Source of the DNA: Centroberyx gerrardi
Lineage: Eukaryota; Chordata; Actinopteri; Beryciformes; Berycidae
DNA: 64,000 nt
Reading direction: 5' to 3'
Assembly: GCF_048128805.1 (NCBI RefSeq)
Contig: NC_136012.1
Coordinates: 5,869,121 to 5,933,120 of the forward strand
Part shown: one piece after another, positions 12,498 to 25,119 of the stretch
Layout of the letters: every line of letters begins with the position of its first letter
Numbering within the stretch: the stretch's first letter is position 1
Notes under the pieces: model-generated
Databases searched by the model: none
Told to the model about the DNA's origin: nothing
The model's input: the letters and a program-made list of their open reading frames with translations, nothing else
Translations under genes and position numbers: made by a program

Positions 12498-12985
12498 TGG
12501 CTACGTTTACATGCATGAAGTCACCTGGCAATTGGTCATACCTAAGATCATAGTCATGTTAAGCTGTTTACATAAAGCTTTGGTATCCTGAGATTGAGTC
12601 TTTCTGTTGCCATGAATAAACCATTTGACGGAATATTCCTCCTCCCTATTTGAGCAATAGTAGTTTTCCTCTAACACAGGTGAAAAAAAATATTATTACT
12701 GCTCAGCACCATATTTTTTTGTTGACATCAAAATGCACCCATTACGCTGTGCAAGTCTGCACAAACGGTGAAATCCAAAAGTGAAAACTGTAAAATGTTT
12801 CCATGCCACAGTAATCAGTTTAATATGGGAGTGAGCCAGGCATCTTAACCAGGTTTCTCATAATCAGAGTATGAGCTTAACCAGGTTATTCTAACCCAGT
12901 TACGACATTTACTTTAATCAAACCAAAACCAGGTTACGTGTAACCGGGTTAAGAATGGAATTCTCTGTGCATGTAAACGTAGCCA
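12498..12985. mobile_element. MITE with TGGCTACGTTTACATGC ends
   Basis: The 17-bp end TGGCTACGTTTACATGC at 12498 is mirrored by GCATGTAAACGTAGCCA ending at 12985. It is about 490 bp long with no coding potential, and belongs to a type seen often in teleost genomes. No clear target-site duplication was found. Confidence 0.65.
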
Positions 12986-13159
12986 ACGCCACCCGTCTCT
13001 TCATTCCTCGAAGTTTCCTACTATTCTGTTTGCTAGCTCAATCCATACATAACCAACTAGCCAACAAGCCTATCTGTTAGCTACCTCTATGTGTAACTAG
13101 CAGACTAAAGCACATTTAGTTTGAATCCAGCAACATACTATGAAAGGCACATATCTTCA

Positions 13160-13169
13160 ATAAGGCTTC

Positions 13170-13240
<71 letters not shown>
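13160..13240. repeat. Compound (CT)n(CA)n microsatellite
   Basis: A CT/TTTC-rich run passes directly into about 19 CA repeats. Confidence 0.9.
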
Positions 13241-13243
<3 letters not shown>

Positions 13244-13423
13244 CAGTGCAGTCCATAAGGTGCAGAAGCGGCTTGCAGACATACATACATATGCGCTATG
13301 TACATTATTAACAGTAGAAGGCAGAGGAGAGGAAAATACATGAATACATGTTCACAGCCAGTCGGTCACAGTCAGTCTGTCAGTCAGCCGGTCTGTCAGT
13401 CTCACAGTCTTTCTTTCTCTCTG

Positions 13424-13522
13424 CTTGTCTGTTCGCCTGTCTGTCTGTCTGTCTGTCCACGTCTGTGTGTTGGCGGGTACATGGTCCTGAGGTCTCCAGA
13501 CAGACAGACAGACAGACAGACG
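13424..13522. repeat. Facing (CTGT)n and (CAGA)n tracts
   Basis: A CTGT tract at about 13437-13458 faces a complementary CAGA tract at 13498-13521, only ~40 bp away. Together they form a long potential hairpin. Confidence 0.85.
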
Positions 13523-13707
13523 CCTGCTTTCCACTACAGGGCAAATCAGGGCTTATACATTATTAATGTCACTCTTCTTCCCAGCAAAACAACATGCCTG
13601 TGATTCTTTTTGCGTCTTGTTGCCAGTAGAGCTGATCTGCCAGCTGGGATGTAGTTTCACACAAAATATTGCATTCCCTCCCTTGCTATAAACATAGTTT
13701 GCTTTTA

Positions 13708-14367
13708 TTAAAGGAGTACACCAAGTTTTTCCATCCATGTGTCCCCAGTAGCATACACTATGTTGACTGATAGTAGGTGACTAGAATTACCTCAAAAGTG
13801 ACAAAATGAGAACTTGTAGCAGCTGTAAAGCTAAATGGTAAGTAATCTTAAATGATATGTGGCTAAGTCTGGCAGTTCTGTGTAGGAGATTGGTAAACTT
13901 TACACAAAATATGATCCAAAAATAACTTTGAACTAGCAGGGACTTCCTTCCCTGTTTCCATATGAAGTGAACATGGTGGGCGATAGGAGACTGTGTACTG
14001 TTAAAATCACTGCACAGCGGATGAATATGTGGCTGCGCACCAGAAATAGTTCAAAAAATAAACCTGGCTACATCAGCTATATTGAGATTATGATATTTCA
14101 TTTTTTAAATTTTAATTTATGAATCTACAGGCCATAATATAACAACCACTAACAACTTTTTATGACTAAAGGGTCAGTCTTCTTACTTTGGCTAATGTTA
14201 GATGCCAACTATCACTCAACATAGTGTATGCTAAAGCGTTAGCATGGAGCACCAGAGCAAATGATCTACTGGGGACACATGGATGATTTTGGTGTCTATG
14301 TTCTCATCACTTAATGGGTACTCTGACCAACAGGCAAATCTCCCCAAAACTCTGTATATTCCTTTAA
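13708..14367. mobile_element. TTAA MITE in the irf2 3' region
   Basis: TTAA at both edges is followed by similar inverted ends (AAGGAGTACACCA and AAGGAATATACAG). Inside, CCATGTGTCCCCAGTAG near 13733 is mirrored by CTACTGGGGACACATGG ending at 14282, and CATACACTATGTTGA is mirrored near 14217. No coding sequence. It starts about 200 bp after the irf2 stop codon. Confidence 0.7.
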
Positions 14368-14565
14368 CAGCAATCTGCATCCCCCCATTGAATGGAAATC
14401 AGGAGGGGTGCAAAATGGCCCCAGATGGGAGCTCCAGTAAAATCAAAGGTTTTGGAGCTTGCCACGGTAAGCCCCACTTGGCCCTGAAGTGGAAAAGCGA
14501 CATTCTCTGTCATTCCTATGCTCTGGAAGCGGCGCTGAAGCTCCGCCCTCGTCCGGGGTCAGAGG

Positions 14566-14841
14566 TCAGGAGGACGTGGCGTCGGAAGTCTTCATAATGA
14601 CGCTGGCGCGCATCTCGTGGGCGGGGCTCGACCCCACAGGCACGAGGAGCTGAGAGTTCTGGCTGTAGCTCGACGTCCAGCCGTCAGTGTGGTAACTGAT
14701 GAGGGGGGTGGGGTCTCGCGTGCTGGTGACCCGGAAGTTGGGCTTGGCCGCCGTGACGAAGGTTGCCATGCCAGGAAGAGAACATGTAGGAACCCTGAGA
14801 ACTGATGAGCTGTAGCCCCGCTTCCACACTCCACTGACACC
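14566..14841 (-). CDS. irf2: irf2 exon 9: C-terminal exon with stop
   Basis: The acceptor TTGACAG precedes [10 protein letters not shown]. The exon continues through L-P-G-M-A-T-F-V and ends [18 protein letters not shown] (TGA at 14568-14566). The C-terminal region is the transcriptional repressor part of IRF2. Confidence 0.94.
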   Translation of the reverse strand, partial: GVSGVWKRGYSSSVLRVPTCSLPGMATFVTAAKPNFRVTSTRDPTPLISYHTDGWTSSYSQNSQLLVPVGSSPAHEMRASVIMKTSDATSS

Positions 14842-16658
14842 CTGTCAATCAAAATAATAAGAAGGAGAGGAAAAGATGAACAAGAAGAGGAAGAAGAAAA
14901 GAAAAAGCATTGATTTGAGGCACCTTTCAAGGTACACAAATACTTGAAAGTGATATTTTACTTATGTAGAACAATCTCTTTTTTACATTCACACCTCTAC
15001 AGAAGTTCAGGAGTCTGCCTCCAACATTAGGTGCCTTGTGAGTCTGCTGTCACCACTGGCTTTTAGGATTAGAATTGGATTTAATAGAATAGTAGGTTTT
15101 CAAAATGGCAGTAAGCAAGCTGGGCTGACTAGGGTTCCCCAGAGCAGCCACTTATGATATGTATACAAAAGCATGGGCACTATAAATGTAAATGCTCTAC
15201 AAAAGGAAAATATCACTTTAAGTATAGTTTTGAGGTAACATACAATAATGTGCATAAGCAAAAATACAATCACAATCAAACAAAAGGTATCATATATGAA
15301 CAGTCAAAAGGCCGTGGTCTAATAGCAAACCAGCAGGATCATTTGTCAAGTGTAGATAGATATTGGCTAATAACTACATAGACAATTTCTTAGACAGTGT
15401 GTGTCGAGCTCCTTCAGACAGTTTAAACTCACCAAGAGATAGGGCTGCACGATTCTGGATAAAATGAGAATCTCAATTTTCTTGCTTAGAATTGAGATCA
15501 CGATGCTCTCTCACGATTCTTAAGCAAAACAATTTTTAATATAGCCAAAATTTTTACTGCACTCTTTTGCCTGATACAGACAGAAACAACAACAAATATG
15601 ATAATGACTGTAATGGGACTGTCACATCAACTTTGCGGGTCAAATGGGCTACACACACAGCACACACACAATGTAATTATAGACTAAATTCCAATGAAAT
15701 TTAAATTTAGGCTAATTAACGGTATAAACTCCTCCAATCTCCAGCTGGTTTATCCCGCCATCCATACATTACATTCTGTGCACACTGCACAGTGCAGCAG
15801 TACGTACAGCCTTAGTTACACAAGTCTTTGGAAAATGACCTGGCTTCCTGAATCGCGGATTGATTTCGGGTCGTTGTTTTATGTGTATGAAAATGGGTCG
15901 GGCGGGTTCGGGTTGAAAAAAACCTGACCCGCGCATCACGAATGTAAACAGTAACCTGATAACTCGTAATCTGCTGCCCTACAAACGTTATTTACCTTGA
16001 CATCATTACCTTATGGTATTGTAAGTAACGTTAGTGGAATTAGGCAGTTTAATTGATAACCGTGTGGCAATGCATTGAATTGAATTGAGCTCAACACACG
16101 CGCTGTCGGCCTGTCAAAGATATGCGCTTGACAGACAAAATAGCTTAATTCAAATGCTTGATGAGTCCAACACTTATCATAAAAACAATCAACTTACATC
16201 TCTCTTCTTCTCTTATTTAGAACAAGTGTTTTCCCGTGTATGTCTACTGTTCTCCGTTATGTCTCTCTCTGGATTTGTTTTCTTTTCTGCCGGTTTCTGC
16301 CCGCTCTGCATGTGCGCATTTTGTCACATGGTGAAACGCAGTGTTGTACCTTGTTAGGAGCGCTCGTTTTGATACAACGGGTGTCCCTAATGAACATGCG
16401 GCAGAATCGTTGTCATGAAGGAATGAGATCGCATAGAGGTATGAATCGAGATCGCGATTTTAATACGATTAATCGTGCAGCCCTACCAAGAGACAGGACA
16501 TATTTCAGAATTAGGCCTAATTCATTTTAACAAGGCATCATACGAAAATTTCAGACTGGGGTTTTAAGGAGAATTACACATTTCTATCAAGCTATTTCTA
16601 CCTTTACTTAGGTAAAACATTTGTGCACTCCCATTACTGGCAGCAGGTAGTGTGTGTG

Positions 16659-16696
<38 letters not shown>

Positions 16697-16987
16697 TGTG
16701 TACAATGTACAAAGGACAATTGCAGATCAGACTGTTAATGTTTGACAGTCACAGTTCCTGACAAGCCCCTCCCTTTTCTCAGTCTCTCGCAACATAACAG
16801 GAAGGAACATGCGCACACACACACGCACACACACACGCACACACACACGCACACACACGCAAGCACACACACACACCCTGTTATAGCGTTAAGGTTCAGC
16901 CTGTCGTTTCTCTCAGGTGAAACAGGTAAAAACCTGTTTATCTTTAGATCAGAGCAGTTAATGATTCAATCACCACTTTCTCCTGTG

Positions 16988-17027
<40 letters not shown>

Positions 17028-20000
17028 ATGGGAGTCTCACCTCTTTGGTCTCTTCTGTATCACTGTGCAAACTGTCTGTGTCACTGTCTGAAGATATAAA
17101 GAAAGACACAGAGAGAGACAGAGAAAACCAGTTAACAACAATATAGTACAGTAGTCAGTATAAAGTGTATAGGAAATAGCAATTTTGTCAATAAGCCAAC
17201 TGTCCTTATACCACCCATTTACAACAGGGAGGAGGTGGAAGAATTCAATTCAACCTCTACCACCCTGTCTACAGACTACACACATACACTAAAGAAGATA
17301 GCACACTTGCATTATACATGTAAACAATACAATTTTATAAAAACAAACAAACATGAATCACAGTAATTTTGACTCTGAGCCAACTAGCCTCATACCACCA
17401 ATTCATGGCAGAGACAGAGAGAGATGGAAAAAGATACAGCTACAGATACATAGAGAGATGATTACAATTGCAAACTGACAGAGCCAGCTCTGCTAGAATG
17501 ACAGGTTGGGGGAGAGAGGGAGAGATGGATGCAGGTAGAGAAAGTGAAAGAAACAGAGCTGGAGGTGATGGTGGAAGCAAGGGAGTAAATAAAAGAGTTC
17601 CAAATAAAGCAGTGATCTGACGACCAATCCAAGCATGATACAAGTATTGAGAATGTAACCAACTACCAAACTGCCAAGGTTGTACAGGATTTTTTCCCAC
17701 TTGATATGGAACATTAATGCTCTAATGTGTGATTTTGAGCATCAGCATGTCTAGTTTCCGATCAGCCAATTTTCAGTTATTGATCACTTTAACAGGGGAA
17801 GCATTTGAAATCATCACTAGAGCGGTGCACAACTCCAGATTCTTGTATTTTGCAGTCACTACAGCTGTATGACCAATTATACATTTTTCTCAACTTTTAG
17901 TATTCTACTATGTATTATCAGTTTTAATTACATTCACATCATTTTTTGCATTCAGTACACTTTGTTTGGATTTAATTTCTTTTTGTGTGTATATCAATGT
18001 GTATGGACAATTTCAAGACAGTGGAATAGCTTTTCTTTCTTTCCAACAAAATATATTTTTACCACTCTAACTAAAAGTTCAAAAACAGTCAAATTAAAAA
18101 TAGGAGAAGCCTGTTAACTTATACCTAGTACTGCAATTTTCAGTGATAATCTTTCCTGTATCACATCCTATCTTTGGATGTTTTCACAGACCAACTGCTT
18201 TGCCCACTGGTTCCCCAAAACCCACTTCAAATAAGATCTGGTGACTGGAGATTAGAAGACGCAGACGCAGTCAAACCTCACTTTAGATAAGGATTAGTGT
18301 GTCTGACTGCAGTGAAAACATACAAAAATAAATATGCAAATACTATGGACCATATTCAAATCCTGATTTGCCATGCGGGAAACTAAACATCGATCTTAAA
18401 CCAGTAAAAAACAGTCACGAGCCAAAAAGATTGAGAACCACATTTCTAGAACACTGGTCCCATGTAACTATGGTGACCGCTGTGTTCTAGAGTACTGATC
18501 CCACATAATGATGGTAACCACTGTGTTCTAGAATGCTGGTCCCATATAATTATGGTAACCACAGTATTCTCATGTTTAGGTCCCATGTAACTATGGTAAG
18601 CAATGTGTTCTAGAGTGCAGGCCGTATGTCAACCCACTGAACTGTTTACTTCCTCAAAACTTGACTCCACCTTCTACTCTATATAATAATAAAAATAATA
18701 GTGTCTTACCCAGGATTCAAGGCTCTTTCAAGCATACTGCAGTCTTGTCATTGCTTAATCATTGAGTGTGCCTTAGTTTAGTTAATAAATATACTTTCAC
18801 ATAAACTCATTTTCTGTTGGTTTCGAATTCAAGCAAGCTCAGAATTCAGTGTTTCAGATTAGGCCGATTGATACCGTCTGTTATCTGGTGCCCTGTTCTT
18901 TAATTCACATTGAAGTTAACTCTGTGTTGATATCAGACACCTTCAATAACCACTCACACTACATTATCTGGAGTGGCCCGCTTGAGGCAAATTTGCCTGA
19001 ACTGCCCATACAATCAACTTGATATTCAGTGTTCATATGTAATAGCAGAAGGTATCTTTGTGGCTCAAGTGCTTTGCTGTACTGGTGGTAGTGATTGTCC
19101 CTGATGCTTGTCCTGCCGAAAGACGCTTAGTAAGTGTTTAACACTGTAGCAATTGCTTAAAATAGCAGCTCTAGCTGCCTTTCTGTAGGTCATTGCACTG
19201 ATATTAATGTTGCAGTATCATTTGACATCTGTCATTGTACTGTGAATTGTGGCCTTTATGCTTGATTATGTGTGCACTGCATTCTAGCCAATAATAGTGC
19301 TTTGAGTGTTACTCGGTAAAGTGACTAAAAGGCTTGTTCTGTGTCTAGACTGTTTAAGTGCTGGTGTACAGTATATGGACATGGACTCCATAGACTCAGT
19401 TTAAGTAATCACCATTTGAAAGTTCCTTAGTGGTAAAAGTCTAGCCTGCTTTTACCATTTCTGCTGGGCCGCAGTCGACCCATTCTGGGTCACAACCCAA
19501 GAAATGCTGCTCTACAATTACTAGAAGCATTACTGCGGAGGCACAGACCCAGTCACCTGTCACCTCCAGTGACCATGCTCATGCTTGCTAAGAAGCACAT
19601 GCCCACGCTTGCATGTGAGCATAAACACAAACACACAAAGGACAAAGTATATCAACTAAACTTTTAAAAGGGATGTTTTAGTTAGGGACAACCCATTTGT
19701 GCTACTTTTCAACACAACATATGATAAACATTTTTTAAGAGCAGCATATTCCTACATATTCCTAATGTGCATGTGAATCAGTGCATGCAAATGTCTTAGT
19801 GTATAACTGCTTGTATCAGTTTGTCTGTGTGCATGTGTGTGTGTTGTCTCACCACAGCCTGAAGACACAGGGGAGATCTGGAGCGGGTACGAGTGGGAGG
19901 AGCTAACTGTTTGCTCTTCGTTCTCAGTGGTCACTTCGATTGTCTGACAGACGAATGGCAGCTGCTCACTGGTGATCACATGATCCTCTACCGGACTGTG

Positions 20001-23000
20001 AAGGGCTGAACAGGCACAGACAGTATGCGTTATGATTGACCGGGCTGAAGACATGCATAATTCAGTGCAGGATTTCTTGGCAAAAGTATTGAAAGTGTGT
20101 GGCCCCTAAACATGGTATTTACAAGTATTTTTAAGCTGTAAATAGTTTGTATATGTTGGTAATGTTTGAACCACTGGATCAGATTGACCAGTATCAGTTA
20201 CGTTGGGATCTGAAAGTTTTGATTATTTTCCATCAGCAAGTCCTACACCTCTAAAATCTAAGTGTCATTCAAACTGCAGATCTGAGTCTACTCTCAATTG
20301 ATGTTTATGGAAAAGTTTGTCAGTTGCAGATAACGTTACGTTAAAAACTTCAAAGTTTTTTTTTTCAACCAAATGTATTGTTAATACCCACAGCCCATGT
20401 TAACACCCAATTTTGGTACAGAAGAGTGCACGGTGAGAGTTAACACCCACTTCTGCAGACTGGTTGGTGGGCTTTTTTACTACTGACTGATTCATCTCCT
20501 AAATAGACAATCTTTGGCCCACTGAACCCTCTGTCAGCCCTTAATGCAGAATAACCATCAAACTGTACCTCAACCACTTAGCTAGCAACAACTCAGCACT
20601 ATAACTCTGCTGCAGCACTCACAAAGCATGAGAGGATACTGCTGTTTACCCAAAGCTGAACATGAGCCAAAACGACTACTGGAAACCTGAACAACAGTAC
20701 CTACTGTAGCTGCCGACATCATGGCGGACCTCCATCAGAGGCACCTCCACCTCCACATGAAATCACGTGATCTCAACATCTTTGGGTTGTTTTTTCTCAT
20801 GAAGGCCAGCATTCCGCGCATGTGCGTAATCCGCATTTGTAGTTTGCAAGAATTTTACAGAGGTAATATACAAAGTTTATTAAGAATCTTTAAAAAGTCT
20901 GTTGACTTTCCTAAGGTTTTATTCAATGTTTTCAATCAAACTTTTATTGAACAGTCCAGCAAGAGTATATATTGATATGGAGATAACGAATTTGAAAATG
21001 CCAAACGGCTCCAAGCATTTAACGTTAGCCAACTTATTTTAGTCTCGTTGTTGCAGGTCCTGTAACCACCTTTTTAAATATTTGCATTGATTAATATGAT
21101 GTTAGGCTATAGTTAATCCTGGGTTGGCTACTCAGTTCTGATGCTCAGCTGATGATTGGTTCATGTGCTAACTTGTGTTTTTCAGATCAAAATTGTGGAG
21201 ATGGAATGATGCAGGCGGTACCAGGCTAAGCTGACCATGGCGAGAGGAAACTGTTTTGCCTGAAAGAGCCTCCATATTAGCAAGCATGATGGCCCGCATG
21301 TCTATCATCAAAGCTGTTTAAGTTTTTCATAACTGTTTACTGAATGTGTGTCAGCCTGTGCATGGACTTTATTACTTTGTTACTTGTTATTGTTACTTTC
21401 TCATTTGAAAAGTTTTAATGTTTCATAATAAACGCATTAACTTTGTTAAAGTTGGCAGAAAATTATGCGCATGAGAAATTTGTACTAAAAAATCTTGAAG
21501 ACAATTTTCAAAATTTTTCTTAAATAGTTAGTGAAGGTTTGCTCACTCGGCTTGCAGTCAGGGAAATGCTTGGAGCCATTTAGCATTTTCAAATGCATTA
21601 TCTCCATAGCAATATAGCCTTGCTGGACTGTTCCACATATAAAAATTAAAACAAGTTAAACTAATCAAGCCTAGTTTACATTGTTTGAACATTGTCTGTT
21701 AGGAACTGAAACATCTGACCCATGACTTTCTATCCATAAATAGTACTGGAGCCTCTTGTCATGTAGGTTCCACAAGATTCTTCCTCCCTGTTGAAAGTCA
21801 ATGAGACGTAGGGAAACATTTTCAGGCTCTTGGGCAACGCCTGGTGCCCTAAAACACCTGCGGCGGCATAAAATGTGGCATGGGAAATGGATTGGAGTGC
21901 TCTGAATGTACAAATATAGTAGAATCAGTGCAATTAATTTCGATAGGATGAATTACTTGTGGTTACTTGTTCAAGTTTAATTATAAATAAACAAACTTGA
22001 ATTTGAACTTACCTACAGTGACAGCAGTGTGTCCAGCAGTGTGTGGAATCCAATGGTAAGCAGAGGCAATATGCCAGTCTTTGCACTGCACTCATGTTAA
22101 CTCTCTGAGTGTTGAGCAGTTTGACACATCTCTGATTAAAAAGTGTTACTGTTTACAAATCCCGTTTCTAACACATGCCAGTTTGAAGCAAATTGTGGAA
22201 TTTTAAGTTTCACTTTTGTTTTCACAACAGGAGACTCTGTTGGATTACAATGCTGCAGGTTTACTGGTCTGTGCATTGCCAAATGACAGACATGACATAT
22301 TGCGCACATCAGGCACATTAGAGATCGATTTAGATCCATTTCTATACATTGAGCAACTTTTGATTTTGTGGCGACGTGCCATAGAGCCCATGTATGGGAA
22401 GGAAGTGCATGCGCATTTTAACAATCAGTCAGTCAGTCAGTCAGTTAGGGACAAAGACTTCTTCGATTACTTCTTTGTTTACTACCTCTGTAAAATCCAC
22501 GTGCTTCTTTGCAAACCAACATAACCAAATGTGGATTACGCGCATGCGCTGAATGCCGGCCTTCTTGAGAAAAAACACACACACAAAGAAGAACCACTTA
22601 AGCCGTGAGGTCACGTGATTTCCTGTCAACGGTGGAGGCACCTCTGATGGAGGCCCGCCATGATGTCTGCAGCTTGGTCCCTCTCAACCTGAATGCAGAC
22701 TCTCTCATCCCATTAAAACACCAACAAAAAGTAGTGTCCACTTTCACACAATAGTGCAAAGTGACCACTCAAGACCACTTGAGATTGGGGGTAAAATGTC
22801 ACTCATGTCACACTACATTATAAATAGCTTTTAACACTATTGCTTCCTGGATTGTATTTTCCTGTCTATGTAATCAAACCTGAAAAACAGCCATTTTCAG
22901 TATACTGAGGTAGGACAATTTGCCTACTACTACTACGATTACTACTACTACAACCACCATTTCTGTATTCAGTGTAATGAAAAAGCCTAATGATCAGCAG

Positions 23001-25066
23001 GTACTCCATAGCATAGTGGAGGATTCAGACATAGTAAGTGTCTGCAAGTGTTCTCATCATCAATAATACCACCACACAAGTAATGTGCCGATGCATCGAT
23101 TTTGCTGTGTCATAATTATAAAGTATCCAGAAAAAAAAAAGTTTCAGCTCTAAAACTTGCAACCAAAACAGGGACAAATCAGAGCCAAAATAGTCCATAT
23201 TACGACAGCTACAAAATATCATAAAGGAGACACTGGCGTGGTACCTGACATGCTGTCTGTCACTGTAACCTCCTCTGTTTCCTCTTTGATGATTTCCTCT
23301 TTGATGATTTCCTGTTTGGTATAGTTAAGGGGTCCAGTGTGAGCTTCAGAATGGCTCCAATCTGGAGAGGGAGGGGCTACCTGGGGGTGGCAGAGAGTGG
23401 AGAAAGACAAAGATCGATAATTACTGATTGATGATCTATAACCAATATAGACAATTGTTCATGTCCGTGTCAAAAAAGCACACTGAATTGACTTGAGAGA
23501 GAGTGAGCTATGTGTCACACTGTGATGTAAGACTGGAACCACTGTTTGTTCAGCAGAAACTATCTAATCCCAACTCCACAGGAATAGAGGTCATTTGGTG
23601 TGTTTATACGCACATCGATATCCAGATAGAACACTTAAACATCATATCCTATGCACATTTCATTTCAATAAGCTCTTATTCTGATGATGAGAAACCAAAA
23701 TAAGATAGCTGGGATGTACTGATGTCCCAATACTGAGGCATGAGTACACTTTGTACTGTTGGTTTTGCTCAGGTATTCAGATATACAGGGATATTGGTTA
23801 GTGGGATATGATGCATATACACCTTATTCCAAATAAGATCTTAACCAGGATAAAACCTGATATCTGCAGTATTTCGGGCATGTAAACACACTCATTCATT
23901 TGACCAAAATACACTGACATACCACTCCAAGCCTCATTCAAAATATTTAACATGCATGCCTGTTCATCCCAAAAACACCTTCATACAGAGTAAGTTGCAT
24001 TTGTTTTGGGTTTCTAAGTCCACATCTCACTGCGTCTCACTGCGTCAGAACCATACGGAGGAGGAAAGCCATGTTAGCTTACTTCTCTATCTACTTCTTT
24101 GCTTCCTTTGGTCCTCCCTTCCTTCTCTGTCTTCTTCTTCCCTGGACAGACAGATAGACAGACAGGGAGACAGACATCTTTCAGAGACCAATCTGAAAAG
24201 CATCAATATAACTGGCAACTTGGCTGCTTCATCATTGCAGTAAAGATGCAGTTATAAAGCAATGTCCTTCAAGAGAAAATGATGAATTAAGTAAGTGACA
24301 GAGTTCTCCACCAATACAGGACCGGTGGCAGCACTGACCTCTCTTGGAGTTTCTCTCTGAGGAGGAGAGCATCTTATAGACTCTGAAGGCGTTGGTTCCC
24401 TTCTTGATGCTCTTATCCTTCACCTCCTCGATGTCTGGCAGGCTGTTCATGGCACAGCGGAAATTAGCCTTCCACGTCTTCGGGTCTGGACGATCCACAC
24501 CCGGCTGGTACTTACCTAACACACACATACACATGCACAGAAATAGAAAGTCAGAGAACCAAAGAGTACAATAGTTAACTATTAGTGTATGGCCCATCAA
24601 ATGAGTGATGCAGCATCATTTTACAGGTAACTACTTACTTAAATACTAGTTACTTACTTAGTTACTTAGTATGTACTATGCATTATCAGTAGGTATGACC
24701 CATCTCATGAATTGCCAAGCATCATTTACAGTCAGCTAGGTATGGCTCATTTAATGACTAATTAAGCATCTTACTCCAGGTATGTAGGTACTTAGGTCTA
24801 TTACCAGTATGTATGGCCCATCTCATGAACAGTGGAGCATCTTTCTCCAGGTCCCAGCCGTGACGAGCAGCATGCATCCACGGGATCTGGAAGATTCTCT
24901 TCTCCTAAAAACATTCACATACAGTCACACCGCATGTACACAACCTTATATACAGTATATGTGTGTGTATGTGTGTGTTATTTGCATTTTTGACAAGGTG
25001 GATGAAGACAGGTCAATATTTTTTCCACTCACATTTTCCCTTAACACAGTCAACCCTTAAACTAAC

Positions 25067-25119
<53 letters not shown>

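Larger units (their letters stand above)
3450..14565. other. Gene-poor interval with transposon remnants
   Basis: No reading frame here looks like a conserved protein. Identified contents are the inverted-repeat elements at 4.25-6.29 kb, a SINE at 6.35-6.49 kb, a LINE remnant near 7.75-8.15 kb, CT, TG and CTGT microsatellites, and inverted-repeat elements at 12.50-12.98 and 13.71-14.37 kb. The part from about 10.2 kb to 14.56 kb could be irf2 3' UTR. Confidence 0.6.

Noticed and set aside
14592..14939. 115-residue minus-strand frame overlapping irf2 exon 9
   Set aside because: It is a shifted frame of the irf2 C-terminal exon; the frame at 14841-14566 matches IRF2.
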